Below, one piece after another: positions 24,441 to 32,929 of a stretch of DNA of 64,000 bases; positions within the stretch are counted from its first letter, which is position 1, and every line of letters starts with the position of its first letter. The translations under genes and the position numbers were made by a program. The stretch lies in NCBI RefSeq assembly GCF_001584185.1, contig NZ_CP013234.1, positions 5,518,001 through 5,582,000 on the forward strand, in the 5' to 3' direction. This DNA is from Collimonas pratensis. GTDB lineage: Bacteria; Pseudomonadota; Gammaproteobacteria; Burkholderiales; Burkholderiaceae_D. Under the pieces are notes generated by a model that was not told the DNA's origin, ran no database searches, and was given only the letters and a program-made list of their open reading frames with translations.

Positions 24441-27400
24441 GCTGGTAACTCCTCAAGGACGCAATCCTTAGGATTACGCTGTATGTAGTCCAACACCTCC
24501 TTCAATGGATTTGACCGCTCTTCAGCATCTTGGCAGAACAAATGGTCACCCACGATGGCCAGCAGTTCCTTTCCTCTGGAAAGCGCGACATTGATACGTT
24601 CCATTTCCCGGAGGAAGCCCAGCCCTTTGACGTCAGAACGTGTCACGGAAAATATCAACATATCCGCTTCACGTCCTTGGAAAGCGTCAACGACGTTCAC
24701 ATAGACCTCCGAAAAACTTACCCACTCGTGTTGCTTGGTGTTGATGGCAGCTCGCAAACGTCGCTTTTGCTCGCCATACCCGGTCAGAACAGCAACTGAA
24801 ATCTTTTTCCCTTTGCCTTTGCCGTGACGAATCGCGAAATCAACTCGAGTCAGCAACGTCACTACAAACTGCGCCTCAATGTCATTGATATGTGATGTGC
24901 CGATGGTTTTTGACGCACGATTCGGTTTTCGACTTGTTGAATACCAAACAACTGGCTTCGGCATCACGCCTGCCAAGAACGCAGCAGGAACACGCTCGAC
25001 GCTCAGCAACTCGTCCTTATAGAAACACGCGGAAATGAGGTTGCCAATTGCTGGGAGCATTCGATGCTGAGTCGAAAGTGTCCTTCTCAGCTCTTGGGGC
25101 AAAAATTCATTCAGATGGTTAAACAGCGTAGCCTTCTGTTGCTCTGGGGTCAGACCAAAGCGCTGCAACAAGCCGGAAGTCTTCAGCTCCGGGTCTTGAA
25201 ATGGAGATAGTTGCCGGTGATCTCCCACCAACACTGTTCGGCGAGCACGGGCCATCGGAACAAGAACCTCGGTGGGTGTCGCAATGGACGCTTCATCAAC
25301 AATACAGAGGTCGTACGTAATTTCATTTCGACCGGGCACACTCATGACACCGAGACATGTACCGGCAACCACTTGGGAGGAGGCAATCAATGCTGCGCGA
25401 AACTCCCTGCTTCGACCAAAACGAGTCTCCCAGTCCGCATGCGCGGCGAGCAATTTGCGAAGCTGTTGGCCATCCGGCGTATTCGGAGAGTAAGAATCTG
25501 CCCAATTTCTGAGCTCGTTAGCGGAGCATGTAGCGAAGTGCTCGATGCTGTCCTTATCGTCTTCATACTTTCGGAGTTCACTTAACGATTCCTCTAGGCG
25601 ACGTGTCAAGTCGTCTCGTTCTTTCGTTAGTCCGTCGAGCTGGTCATCGAATTCTTCTCGCTGCTCGGCATCCAGCGTTATTCGCTTTTCCGCCGCCAAC
25701 ATTGGACGAAGCGCATCAATTTGTACTTCTACGTACTCAAGGCGTTCACGAAAGCCCGCATGCCGTTCCAAGGCCATAGCCATACGTGTATCTCGCAAGT
25801 CCACACCATGGTCAGTAGCCCATTCTTCGATAAAGTTCTTACCAGTGGCAATCGCTTCTTTACGCATGCTGGGCAATTTATTTTCGACGAGTAACATCTT
25901 CGTGGTCTCCGCAATACGGACGTCACTTTCATTCCCAATCCGCACGGCTCGAACCTTGCCCCCGCTCTCCTTTGTGATTCTTTCAAGTGAGTTGTCTAAG
26001 GCAACATGGGTCTGAGATGTAAGCAGAATTCGCGCGCTGGGCTGAGCACGGAGTGTTTGTAGCACCAACTCCGTGATGAAGGTGGTTTTCCCGGTGCCAG
26101 GTGGCCCTTGGACAAGCATCAGTGGGGGTGCGGATAATGCGGCCTTGACAGCGTCCTTCTTGTCATCATCAATCTTTTCCTGTAGGAAATCCACATCTAC
26201 GATTTCCGGTACAGGAACGCTACTAGGCGCGGTGATGTAGCCGCCAAGGGAGGGGTTTACTGAACGCCCATATCGAACAGCGTCGATTGCCGATTTTTGC
26301 TTGGACAGCGCCGCGTCCGCCTTGGTTGTGTCGACAGCGAGCGTGCCTGTATCGGGCAACACCGATGGGTCCAGACGGTTGCGCTCGCTAGGCTGCACGA
26401 GAATGTACCCCTCTCCAGCCGACACCACGGCACCCAAAAATTCGCCTGAAGGCAATTCAATGCGGATGTCTTTGTCTGCAAGCAGCGACGCTTCAACGCT
26501 TTTGGCCAATGTGAAGTTGATGCCAGCCCCAGTCGGCTCGAATCGCTCATATCGCAGCTTGACCTTCTTAATTTTCTCTAGTTCGGTCTTGGCGCCAAGT
26601 AGGTCCAGCCACGTCTTGTATAGTGCCTGCTCCCGTTGTTCCGCCTGTAAAGCTTTCTGGTCGGCACCGAATGTCGCCAAGGCTTCCTGCAATGCCTCGA
26701 TACAATCACCAGAATCCTGAACCGAGGCTCCCGAAAGCTGGAAGCGATAGTCAGCGCGCTGAGCGCGCTCGCGCCTACGTTCCAGCTCTGAAGCGCTCAG
26801 GTCGAGGGCCGAAACAAGTTTCAGTCGCTGACCATGAGGAGACTCGACCGCCGCCATATAGCTGTATTTCCCGGCGTGCAGAAGGATTGCTCGCCCCATC
26901 GATTGTTGATTGTCAACTTGTTCGTTCAGAGAATCCTTCGCATGCTCGCAAACGACGTCGTCCAAGTCTAATGCTACGAATTTCTCAATAGCTGTGTCAG
27001 AGGATAAATTTAAGTCGATGTCGATGATGTCACGCACTTTTTTAGTCAGCGAAACAAGAATGACGCCTTTTGCCGGCGTTGCTGCTCGTGGTTGCAAACG
27101 TTCGAACTCGCCTAATAAGACAATGGCATTTTGAGGCCGCTCTGCGGGGTCGTTCTCAGACAGGCACCGGCGTAACAACCTTCGCACCGGTTCATCAATA
27201 GTGAGTTGTTCTAGTTCTGACTTCAGCTGTTGATACGTATCAATGGTTGAAGGACTTAAAGTTGCTACGCATAATGCGGCAAAACCGAACACGTCGCGGC
27301 TATAGCTGTAGCTGCCGTCGTCCGGCTCGGGAGGCGCAAAAGGTAGAGAGGCGTACTGCGCTAGCGTTACGCCGGGGGCAAGGAAGTTTCGAATCTTGGA

Positions 27401-27925
27401 GATTCCGAAGTCGCAAACCTTAGCGACTCCTTCATCCGTCACCAGAATATTTGTTGGCTTGATGTCGCGGTGGACCGTAGCATGAGAATGGGCGAAAGCC
27501 AATGCTTCAAGCACCTGCTGGCCAACCGGGTTGAAGAATTCTAACCAACTTGCGTAGGGCTTGACCGACCGCGCGGTTGCCAAGTCATGGTTGACCCATT
27601 CCATCGCTATAAAGTGTTCTCCTGACTCGGAATCGATACCATAGTCAAGAATTTCAACGATATTCGGATGTTTGAGGTCGGATAGTGCCTGTGTCTCACG
27701 CCGGAAGGATTCCTCAACTACATCGTCAGTCCCCGAGACCTGCCGGAAAACCTTCAACGCAACATGACGCTCGTCTTGGGTATCAAATGCTCGATAGACG
27801 GAAGCGATGCCTCCTTGGCGTGGATTGCCTTTGGTCATATAGCGCCCGTTGGCGAGAAAGCGCTTTACCGCTTCTTTTTTCTCTGCAACCGCCTTCATCG
27901 TCAGCTTCCCCCTGTCGCTGGTCAT
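24437..27925 (-). CDS. mkoA: MkoA-like fusion of Ser/Thr kinase and SF1 helicase (Mokosh)
   Basis: This 1162-residue fusion begins with a eukaryote-type protein kinase (about 30-280): catalytic lysine in VALKVF (K58), HRDIKPTNIL with D154, and DFG at 172-174. All key residues are present, so it is probably active. A linker (280-590) follows, then a DNA2/NAM7-type superfamily 1 helicase with GPPGTGKT at 607-614, a helical/coiled insertion (about 700-830), DEAS at 877-880, GDHRQL at 901-906 and VALSRGKELL near the C-terminus. This is the domain order of MkoA of type I Mokosh. An alternative start at 27898 has the better ribosome site (aggggg, 8-13 bases upstream); both are plausible. Phosphorylation may gate the helicase or the partner nuclease. 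Confidence 0.85.
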   Translation of the reverse strand: MTSDRGKLTMKAVAEKKEAVKRFLANGRYMTKGNPRQGGIASVYRAFDTQDERHVALKVFRQVSGTDDVVEESFRRETQALSDLKHPNIVEILDYGIDSESGEHFIAMEWVNHDLATARSVKPYASWLEFFNPVGQQVLEALAFAHSHATVHRDIKPTNILVTDEGVAKVCDFGISKIRNFLAPGVTLAQYASLPFAPPEPDDGSYSYSRDVFGFAALCVATLSPSTIDTYQQLKSELEQLTIDEPVRRLLRRCLSENDPAERPQNAIVLLGEFERLQPRAATPAKGVILVSLTKKVRDIIDIDLNLSSDTAIEKFVALDLDDVVCEHAKDSLNEQVDNQQSMGRAILLHAGKYSYMAAVESPHGQRLKLVSALDLSASELERRRERAQRADYRFQLSGASVQDSGDCIEALQEALATFGADQKALQAEQREQALYKTWLDLLGAKTELEKIKKVKLRYERFEPTGAGINFTLAKSVEASLLADKDIRIELPSGEFLGAVVSAGEGYILVQPSERNRLDPSVLPDTGTLAVDTTKADAALSKQKSAIDAVRYGRSVNPSLGGYITAPSSVPVPEIVDVDFLQEKIDDDKKDAVKAALSAPPLMLVQGPPGTGKTTFITELVLQTLRAQPSARILLTSQTHVALDNSLERITKESGGKVRAVRIGNESDVRIAETTKMLLVENKLPSMRKEAIATGKNFIEEWATDHGVDLRDTRMAMALERHAGFRERLEYVEVQIDALRPMLAAEKRITLDAEQREEFDDQLDGLTKERDDLTRRLEESLSELRKYEDDKDSIEHFATCSANELRNWADSYSPNTPDGQQLRKLLAAHADWETRFGRSREFRAALIASSQVVAGTCLGVMSVPGRNEITYDLCIVDEASIATPTEVLVPMARARRTVLVGDHRQLSPFQDPELKTSGLLQRFGLTPEQQKATLFNHLNEFLPQELRRTLSTQHRMLPAIGNLISACFYKDELLSVERVPAAFLAGVMPKPVVWYSTSRKPNRASKTIGTSHINDIEAQFVVTLLTRVDFAIRHGKGKGKKISVAVLTGYGEQKRRLRAAINTKQHEWVSFSEVYVNVVDAFQGREADMLIFSVTRSDVKGLGFLREMERINVALSRGKELLAIVGDHLFCQDAEERSNPLKEVLDYIQRNPKDCVLEELPA

Positions 27926-28160
27926 CCAAATTTCCCCAATTATCTATTTCGGCAAAAACCATGCATCTGCCGTTACCTCTTGTAGCCGAAAAAAGCAGAT
28001 GGGCGGCATCTCTGCATCGATAAGCCAAATATACAGAATATTTGCGCCATGACAACCTTTGTCGTTCAAAAATACACGCGTGATTTGACTTCGCGGACTC
28101 CTCGAACTTAGATCGGTTCGAAAACTGTCAAGCCTTCGGACGGCTTGAAGATACGGGATT

Positions 28161-28186
28161 TGACCTAATGGTTAGACATTAGGTCA
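28161..28186. promoter_or_regulatory. 10-base inverted repeat upstream of mkoA
   Basis: Perfect arms tgacctaatg and cattaggtca flank gttaga. The site lies about 235 bases upstream of mkoA and 370 bases upstream of the xre start. An operator for a dimeric repressor is the simplest reading. No T-run follows, so terminator function is unlikely. Confidence 0.5.
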
Positions 28187-28503
28187 GCCTAACAGCTCAG
28201 GAATACCCAGGGGGAAATTGACGGATTCCTTAGAGGTTACAGCTTAGATAAGAGTTATTACTTGAATAGCCTACCTGAGCGAATAAATTTATTTTCAAAA
28301 AGAGTATTCATAAATATTTTCAAATTACAAATAATTTTACTCAAAAGAAAATCGATATTTTCTCTATTTCAATTGATAAATATTAAAAAATAAGAAAAAA
28401 TTATTCCAATTCACGCAAATAAAATTATTAATTTACATGTCATTCAATGCATTAAAAATCAAAATGAAATACGACAAAGAAATTACTCTCTCAACAACTT
28501 GCC

Positions 28504-28525
28504 GATAATCATTTAATCGATTATC
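28504..28525. promoter_or_regulatory. Inverted repeat next to the xre start, probable operator
   Basis: Arms gataatc and gattatc are separated by 8 bases and end 31 bases before the xre start codon at 28557. The position and symmetry suit autoregulation by the encoded XRE protein. Confidence 0.5.
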
Positions 28526-28556
28526 GTAGGTGCAAATTTGTTATGGATATAAATAT

Positions 28557-28940
28557 ATGTCAGTCACTCCTCTCAGTTATGCGGTCCGCGAATATAGCTC
28601 TCGACTGGGTTATACGCAGAAAAAAATTGCCGAACTCAGCGGGTACAGTGAGGCATATATGTCACGAATTCAAAATGGGCTGTCCTCACCCAATAACCCT
28701 TCGGTACTGGACCGCCTAGCTCACGCCCTTCAACTCTCAGGCCATGAAAAAGCTGCGTTGATAGATGCGGCGCGAATATCTCAGCGATGCATCCAACTAC
28801 CGCCAGATCCAGGCGTTAGGGGCTATATCCTGTTTTATCTATTACGCGACGTATTTAATAATCTTGGTTTAGAGGATTTGACTCAGATTGAGTCGATTTG
28901 CCGCAAATTTGATAAAAAGGAGATATTAATGGAGACATAG
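28557..28940 (+). CDS. XRE-family regulator upstream of the Tn7-like genes
   Basis: This 127-residue protein has a Cro/C1-type helix-turn-helix (about 8-62: VREYSSRLGYTQKKIAELSGYSEAYMSRIQNGL) and a helical C-terminal part. I prefer the ATG at 28557 over the in-frame GTG at 28530, because the extra residues are non-conserved in character and the inverted repeat sits just upstream. It is in the same direction as tnsA but separated by 270 bases of hairpin-rich DNA. XRE regulators are common passengers of Tn7-like elements and may control transposition or Mokosh expression. Confidence 0.8.
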   Translation: MSVTPLSYAVREYSSRLGYTQKKIAELSGYSEAYMSRIQNGLSSPNNPSVLDRLAHALQLSGHEKAALIDAARISQRCIQLPPDPGVRGYILFYLLRDVFNNLGLEDLTQIESICRKFDKKEILMET

Positions 28941-28941
28941 A

Positions 28942-29042
28942 AGCCCAACAGAAGTATTCATGGGCTGAAAAGATCAACGGCCTGGGTGTTCAGACCCAAG
29001 CCGTTGTATAGAACCAAACATACCTAATCATGTTACTGGTTC
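28942..29042. other. Cluster of three inverted repeats between xre and tnsA
   Basis: Three potential stem-loops follow each other. One has arms agcccaa/tgggct around 28942-28966. A strong one at 28975-29006 has arms caacggc/gccgttg and tgggt/accca with one mismatch and a 6-base loop. The third, at 29011-29042, has gaacca/tggttc and inner aacat/atgtt. The middle one could terminate xre transcription, although the following tract (tatagaacc) is not T-rich. Otherwise 29043-29211 shows no gene. Confidence 0.55.
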
Positions 29043-29211
29043 TTATTCTATTCAGTTCCCTACACATGTCAAGCCTATGTAACTGGCGAATGCGTCCCAG
29101 ATGGATGTGTTCGCCCATATACAAAGGTCAAAACATTAAATTCAGCAATATGCTGCGCCCCTAATATTTGGAGCGCCGGCATGCTTTTGTTGTCTTGAAA
29201 GGAACGATTTT

Positions 29212-29901
29212 ATGAGATCTTTAATTCTCAACCAAATAGCAGAGGCGCTTTCGAACCAACCAGGTCTCGATGGAACCCTTCATGGGAAGCGTCGTATAAA
29301 GCAGGGGAAACACGGTTCCAGAGCCTCGTTATTTTACAGTGCTAAAAATCAGGCATTTATTCCCGTCGAATCCCGTTTCGAACTCAGTTTCTGCTATGAA
29401 TTGGAAGCAAATAAGCGTGTCCATAAATATCGCACGCAAGCACTCGAGATCCCCTATCGCCATAGTTCGTTATACCCAGATTTTCTGATCGTAGACACTG
29501 AGGGGACACCATCTGTCCGTGAAGTGAAGGCGTTTGCACACATTGACTCCGCCGTAAATATGCAAAAGGCAGAATACCTGACGGCCACGTTCGGGAGAGT
29601 CGAGATTGATTTCGACGTTGTTACCGAGCGAGACTTCTGGAGCGGTCAAGAAAAAATTAATCGCATCATGGTGTACAACCGAGGTGGCCGATTGTCCCCC
29701 TCATCTCAACTGATCACATTTATTGCCGAGCTAGTATCCGCTATGGATATAAAAAATCGGATCGTGCATCGCGTCCGAGACGAAATTCAGCATCACAATC
29801 TTCCGCACTATCTGTTGGAGGCAGCGATCTGTGACGGAGTACTCCAATGCGATATGCGCTTACCTATCTCGGCACAAACAAGACTCGAGGTGGTGCTATG
29901 A
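29212..29901 (+). CDS. tnsA: TnsA-like transposase endonuclease subunit
   Basis: This 229-residue protein cleaves the 5' ends of a Tn7-like element so that the element is cut out rather than copied. The restriction-endonuclease-type site is visible: glutamates in FELSFCYELE (E57, E63), D90 in YPDFLI, and E104-x-K106 in REVKAF. A helical C-terminal domain would contact the transposase. The ATG at 29212 has aaaggaacg upstream. Its stop overlaps the tnsB start by ATGA, as befits two subunits of one enzyme. Length is slightly below the 270 residues of Tn7 TnsA but within the family range. Confidence 0.88.
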   Translation: MRSLILNQIAEALSNQPGLDGTLHGKRRIKQGKHGSRASLFYSAKNQAFIPVESRFELSFCYELEANKRVHKYRTQALEIPYRHSSLYPDFLIVDTEGTPSVREVKAFAHIDSAVNMQKAEYLTATFGRVEIDFDVVTERDFWSGQEKINRIMVYNRGGRLSPSSQLITFIAELVSAMDIKNRIVHRVRDEIQHHNLPHYLLEAAICDGVLQCDMRLPISAQTRLEVVL

Positions 29902-31904
29902 GCGGGTTGGCACAACATACATTAAAAATGGGACAACGATTTTCGTTGAAAAACCAAGCATTCGAAATCACGTTTGTCGAAGCAACGTCATTACGATACG
30001 CCGCATGCCAAGGCGGTAGGCCATATCGAATGCCAGCCCAGACGTTCTGGGAGTTGCTTGACCGGTCGATGATAGGATTTTTATCGAACGAAGACAGCAA
30101 CGTTACGGATGCTCCTACCAAATATCGCCTTACTCATCTGACTGAATCGCAGCGGCTCGAAATGCTTCGGCGGTTCGCTTATGTCAAAGCCGTTCTAGCG
30201 ACAACTGACAAGCCTCTATCGAAAAAAAATCGGACCCGGTCTATCAAATCGGTTTCAGAGGCAACTGCCGATCATATGCCACCTTCACTTTCCACACTGG
30301 CGCGCTGGGTCAAGAGCTATGTGATCTCGGACGGAGATGTTACCGCACTGGCGCCACAACATAATCGAAAAGGCTCCCGACAAAAGAAATTTTCAATGGA
30401 AGTGGAAAATGTCATCACGCGAGCACTGAGGGACGATTTTTTAAAGTTGGAGCATCCGTCAGTCAAACAGATTCATTGCAATGTCATCGGGCGGGCTATT
30501 GAGGAAGCAGCACCTGCCGTACCAACATCGCTTCCAAGCGTCCGAACTATACATCGGCGAGTTAAGGAACTTGATCCGTATATCTGCGCACTAAAAAGAT
30601 ACGGCCCGCAATATGCCGATAAGCATTTTCGGGCAGCCGGTGCAAGTCTGGAGGCATCACGATTAATGGAAATGGTGATGATAGATGGCCATCAGATGGA
30701 TGTCTTAGTTATCGACAGCGATACGGGGGAAGTGCTGGGCCGCCCATTTCTAGTATGTCTATTTGACGTTCTGACGCGGTGTGTAGTCGGTTGGTACATT
30801 AGCTTGCTTCCATTTTGCGCCACCACGGCTTTGGGGGCAATTAAGGACATGTGCAGTCGGGACCCACTCGCAGGGCCCGGAGGTGTGGCCGAAGCCATCA
30901 CGCCCGACAACGGCCCCGATTTGGCTTCCGCTGCATTGCGTAATTTGTGCAAAAAAGTAGGGATGCACATCAACCCGGCGAAAACCTATTGCCCGAACGA
31001 CAAAGCCCATCTGGAAAGGTTCTTCCGGACATTGAATGAGCAACTCATTCATCTTATCCAAGGCACGACTTTTTCCTCCCCCACTGATCGTGGCGAATAC
31101 GATTCAACTGGCAAGGCGACGATTTCCCTCCACAAACTAAAGGACCTATTCGAAGATTGGTTGGAGAATGTTTATCACTGCGGCATACACTCCGGAACGA
31201 AACGCGCCCCGTCACTTTTTTGGCGTGATCAACAGGCCTTGATGCCAATACTCTCGTTCTCGAGCGAAGACATTGATGTCATTGCACGCGTCGCCTATAA
31301 ACGGCAAATCACCAGCGGAAGAGTTCTGGTCGAAAATTTGTATTACAAATCTGATGCACTAGCTACGCTTGAGCAACGCAACCAGCGGGATGTCACCGTA
31401 TTACTTAACGAACTGGACCTTGGTTACGTGTATGTGCAGCACGATTCGGATCCCAGTTTAATTATTCGCGCCGATGGGGTGCGCACAGAGTATACGAAAA
31501 ACTTAACGATGTACGAGCATAAAGAGGTCCAAAAGAGACTGAAATTGCTTACTCAAAAGGACCTGGAAGAACTAGGTCCCTATGCATATGAAATTGCCCG
31601 ATGGCGGCTATGGTGCGAGATCCATGATGTAAAAGATTCCACTAGCGCACGCCGTCTGAAGCTGTTGACTGAAGGTGTCGGAAAGAAACAAGTAGCTAAA
31701 GAGAAGATGGCCACCGTACTTGACGGAGCGCTGCCGCTAGAGTTTATTTCCGCAACCCTCGACTCAAAACATCCAATGGCAATCCAATCCATCGACCGGG
31801 AGGCTCTGGCGATTGGAATCGATTCATTTCAAAACATTACTTCAGACAATAGCACTCGAGAATTACAAAGCGACAGTGTTGAATTCGACACGTTTGAACT
31901 TTAA
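29898..31904 (+). CDS. tnsB: TnsB-like DDE transposase
   Basis: This 668-residue Mu/TnsB-type transposase cuts and joins the 3' ends. Catalytic triad residues are D263 (MIDGHQMDV), D337 (TPDNGPD) and E373 (HLERFFRTLN) in an rve integrase core. The N-terminal 200 residues are helical DNA-binding modules for the end repeats. A beta-barrel domain follows the core (about 430-520). The C-terminal tail should contact TnsC. I chose the start at 29898 on the ATGA overlap with gaggtgg upstream, not the frame-extended ATG at 29847, which lies within tnsA. All active-site residues are intact. Confidence 0.9.
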   Translation: MSGLAQHTLKMGQRFSLKNQAFEITFVEATSLRYAACQGGRPYRMPAQTFWELLDRSMIGFLSNEDSNVTDAPTKYRLTHLTESQRLEMLRRFAYVKAVLATTDKPLSKKNRTRSIKSVSEATADHMPPSLSTLARWVKSYVISDGDVTALAPQHNRKGSRQKKFSMEVENVITRALRDDFLKLEHPSVKQIHCNVIGRAIEEAAPAVPTSLPSVRTIHRRVKELDPYICALKRYGPQYADKHFRAAGASLEASRLMEMVMIDGHQMDVLVIDSDTGEVLGRPFLVCLFDVLTRCVVGWYISLLPFCATTALGAIKDMCSRDPLAGPGGVAEAITPDNGPDLASAALRNLCKKVGMHINPAKTYCPNDKAHLERFFRTLNEQLIHLIQGTTFSSPTDRGEYDSTGKATISLHKLKDLFEDWLENVYHCGIHSGTKRAPSLFWRDQQALMPILSFSSEDIDVIARVAYKRQITSGRVLVENLYYKSDALATLEQRNQRDVTVLLNELDLGYVYVQHDSDPSLIIRADGVRTEYTKNLTMYEHKEVQKRLKLLTQKDLEELGPYAYEIARWRLWCEIHDVKDSTSARRLKLLTEGVGKKQVAKEKMATVLDGALPLEFISATLDSKHPMAIQSIDREALAIGIDSFQNITSDNSTRELQSDSVEFDTFEL

Positions 31905-31927
31905 GTGAATCGATCGGCGCCATCAAA

Positions 31928-32914
31928 ATGACAAAAAATCATATGACCCTAGTTCAACAAATGAAAAATCCAATTGCCAATCCAGCCCATGCCAGGATAG
32001 CCACCTTAGACGCGGTCGTTGTCGCACATAACGCTCTCAAAACTGCGCTGGAAGGAATCGAACAATGCATCTCGTGGTCAGCTGTCAGCAAAGAACCACG
32101 CGGCGCTGTTTTAGTTGGGGTCGGCGGAACTGGAAAAACGACGATTTGTAATACCATTTTAAAAAAATTTCCTCCTCACGACATCGTCGAACCGCATGCA
32201 ATGATTCGAATGGTGCCGGCCTTTTTCGCATCAGTCCCCTCGCCATCAACGATCAAGTCGTTAGCAACGAATCTCCTTGAACAATTAGGCGACCCGTCGC
32301 CAAACAGAGGCAATGCAACCTCGCTTACTGACCGACTATGTAAGCTCATTAAATTGTGCAGAACGAAGATAATCATATTAGATGAATTTCACCATCTACT
32401 CGCTGAATCGTCGGTCGGTGAAGCAAGGACAATAAAGATATGCAATTGGCTTAAGACCCTCATTAATGAAACGGGCGTGATGGTATGTCTCGTAGGCTTA
32501 CCCGCCTGCGAGGCCCTCGTTAACCACGATAGTCAAATGTCTAGGCGCTTCACTCACCGCTTTCGCTTAAAGGAGCTAAGTATTGGTACGTCATCGGCGC
32601 CTGGGCCATTGCAAGGTTTTTTGTTAGCTCTTTCAAAGGAGTTTGTCGCGCGTCTCAATCTCGACGGTTTTGTCGACTTCAAAGAGCATTTACATGTTTT
32701 GCAAATGTGGGCTGCTACGTCTGGCAACCCTGCATTTGTCAGCCTACTACTAAAAGAAGCAACGTCAATCGCGCTTAGCGCTGGACGGAATACGATGGTA
32801 GTCAGCGATCTGGATGAGGCATTTTCAAGGGGAATCACACTATCGGTGGCCAGAACATCAACCAATCCATTCACGATGTCTAGGCAAATGCTGATTTCAC
32901 ACGCCGACAAATAA
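31928..32914 (+). CDS. tnsC: TnsC-like AAA+ ATPase, transposition regulator
   Basis: This 328-residue AAA+ protein links target selection by TniQ to the TnsAB transposase. Walker A is VGVGGTGKTT (about 63-72), Walker B IIILDEFHHLL with D152-E153, and sensor-like residues follow at MSRRFTHRF. It lacks the long extensions of Tn7 TnsC (555 residues) and resembles the short TniB-type ATPases used in many Tn7-like and CRISPR-associated elements. The start at 31928 has a poor ribosome site and follows tnsB by 23 bases. Confidence 0.88.
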   Translation: MTKNHMTLVQQMKNPIANPAHARIATLDAVVVAHNALKTALEGIEQCISWSAVSKEPRGAVLVGVGGTGKTTICNTILKKFPPHDIVEPHAMIRMVPAFFASVPSPSTIKSLATNLLEQLGDPSPNRGNATSLTDRLCKLIKLCRTKIIILDEFHHLLAESSVGEARTIKICNWLKTLINETGVMVCLVGLPACEALVNHDSQMSRRFTHRFRLKELSIGTSSAPGPLQGFLLALSKEFVARLNLDGFVDFKEHLHVLQMWAATSGNPAFVSLLLKEATSIALSAGRNTMVVSDLDEAFSRGITLSVARTSTNPFTMSRQMLISHADK

Positions 32915-32929
32915 TATAGGGGGATAGTT

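Larger units (their letters stand above)
27926..28556. other. Long AT-rich intergenic region between Mokosh and the XRE/tns genes
   Basis: About 630 bases hold no convincing gene. It contains the divergent promoters for mkoA (minus) and xre (plus). Two hairpins lie at 28129-28147 (caagcc/ggcttg) and 28161-28186. From about 28250 to 28500 there is an extremely AT-rich tract with oligo-A and oligo-T runs. Such a tract next to tnsA could hold the element end or be bent regulatory DNA. I could not find repeated transposase-type sites in it. Confidence 0.5.
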
